A stretch of 5,305 nt of DNA from Eubacteriales Family XIII. Incertae Sedis bacterium (lineage in GTDB: Bacteria > Bacillota > Clostridia > Peptostreptococcales > Anaerovoracaceae). Shown in pieces: positions 4,835 to 5,305 of the stretch (within the stretch, counting starts at the first letter, position 1; each line of letters begins with the position of its first letter). Below the pieces are notes generated by a model. It saw only the letters and a list, made by a program, of their open reading frames with translations, was not told the origin of the DNA and did no database searches. A program made the position numbers and the translations under genes. The DNA lies in NCBI GenBank assembly GCA_031255695.1, contig JAIRSA010000109.1, positions 1-5,305 of the forward strand. Direction: 5' to 3'.

Positions 4835-5305
4835 CTATTGGATGGCCCTGATCGCCTCGGCGAGGCAGGATACCCCGACAAGCGGGATATCCGCCGAGGC
4901 GCCCAGGGCCTCTGCATTTTTCTGCGGGAGTATGACCCGGTCGAAATTCCCCAGCCGCGCCGCCTCCTTCACTATCTTCTCGGCGTGGCGCACGCTCCTG
5001 AGATCGCCGGTGAGGCTGATCTCGCCTATAACTATAGTTTTTACGCCTATCGGCAGGCCCCTGTAGCTGGAGTATATCGCCAGCGCGACGGCCAGATCCA
5101 GGGAGGTGCCCTCGGGCCTGAGGCCGCCGACCACGTTGACATATACGTCCTGGTTCACGAGCGGGATCCCGGCGCGGCGTTCGAGCACGGCGAGTATCAT
5201 GTTCAGGCGCGCCGCTTCGACGCCGATGGCGGCCCTGCGCGCGAAGCCCACGTTTGCGGGGGCGGTGAGCGCCTGCATCTCAAGCAGCAGCGGGCGCGTC
5301 CCCTC
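4835..5305 (-). CDS. radA: DNA repair protein RadA (C-terminal Lon-like domain; start outside window)
   Basis: The minus-strand frame runs from the right edge to a TAG at 4837-4835 and gives 156 residues. It opens with EGTRPLLLEMQALTAP, the junction between the RecA-like core and the Lon-protease-like domain of RadA (Sms). NQDVYVNVVGG (51-61 of the fragment), LDLAVALAIYSS (69-80) and VIGEISLTGDLR (92-103) are hallmark segments of that domain. The Ser of Lon protease is not present in the corresponding LDLAVALA stretch, as expected for RadA, where the domain is structural and DNA-binding rather than proteolytic. The N-terminal zinc finger, Walker motifs and KNRFG motif lie beyond the edge. RadA is a DnaB-like branch-migration helicase that processes recombination intermediates. 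An internal Met at 5278 is not the start, since the frame continues with conserved sequence to the edge. The gene converges on the EF-G-2 gene with 128 bp between them. Confidence 0.95.
   Translation of the reverse strand, partial: EGTRPLLLEMQALTAPANVGFARRAAIGVEAARLNMILAVLERRAGIPLVNQDVYVNVVGGLRPEGTSLDLAVALAIYSSYRGLPIGVKTIVIGEISLTGDLRSVRHAEKIVKEAARLGNFDRVILPQKNAEALGASADIPLVGVSCLAEAIRAIQ

Noticed and set aside
4719..5066. Plus-strand open frame across the convergent gap and radA
   Set aside because: Most of it is antisense to conserved radA sequence and the rest is GC-rich intergenic DNA; no ribosome site or domain seen.

Overview
The window reads as ordinary bacterial chromosome carrying housekeeping genes for translation, transcription and repair. 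On the plus strand, in order, lie the last 36 codons of a DusB-type tRNA-dihydrouridine synthase, greA, lysS and an EF-G-2-type translational GTPase. The C-terminal part of radA follows on the minus strand, converging on the EF-G-2 gene. The DNA is GC-rich by eye, yet isoleucine is very often encoded by ATA (14 of the first 24 Ile codons of lysS). dusB-greA-lysS is a gene order familiar from Firmicutes and neighbouring lineages. With the EF-G-2 sequence, this suggests a GC-rich member of the Synergistota or a clostridia-like lineage. That assignment is an inference and is weak.

Layout. 1-111 is the end of dusB. A near-consensus promoter (TTGACT, 17 bp, TAAAAT) overlaps the dusB stop codon, so greA and lysS probably form their own transcription unit behind a leader of about 297 nt. 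This leader is rich in GC stems, two of which (200-253) exclude each other unless they form a pseudoknot. greA (440-916) and lysS (926-2491) are 9 bp apart and look translationally linked. The lysS stop codon lies inside the first of four tandem 16-bp repeats (2481-2544). A 271-bp gap follows with a hairpin, a possible extended -10 promoter, short heptamer repeats and a perfect 8-bp dyad. The EF-G-2 gene (2763-4706) then starts behind a very strong ribosome binding site. A 128-bp GC-rich gap with two imperfect hairpins separates it from radA (4835 to the right edge).

Function. GreA rescues backtracked RNA polymerase, LysS charges tRNA-Lys, DusB modifies tRNA, the EF-G paralogue acts as a GTPase probably on the ribosome, and RadA helps process recombination intermediates. 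No mobile element, CRISPR array, defence system or RNA gene is visible. The most interesting points are small in scale: the switch-like greA leader, the repeat array that supplies the lysS stop codon, the dyad before the EF-G-2 gene, and the EF-G-2 protein itself, which has Phe at the usual catalytic His position and a G domain that appears to have lost most of the G' insert. I did not find convincing evidence of a wholly new system.
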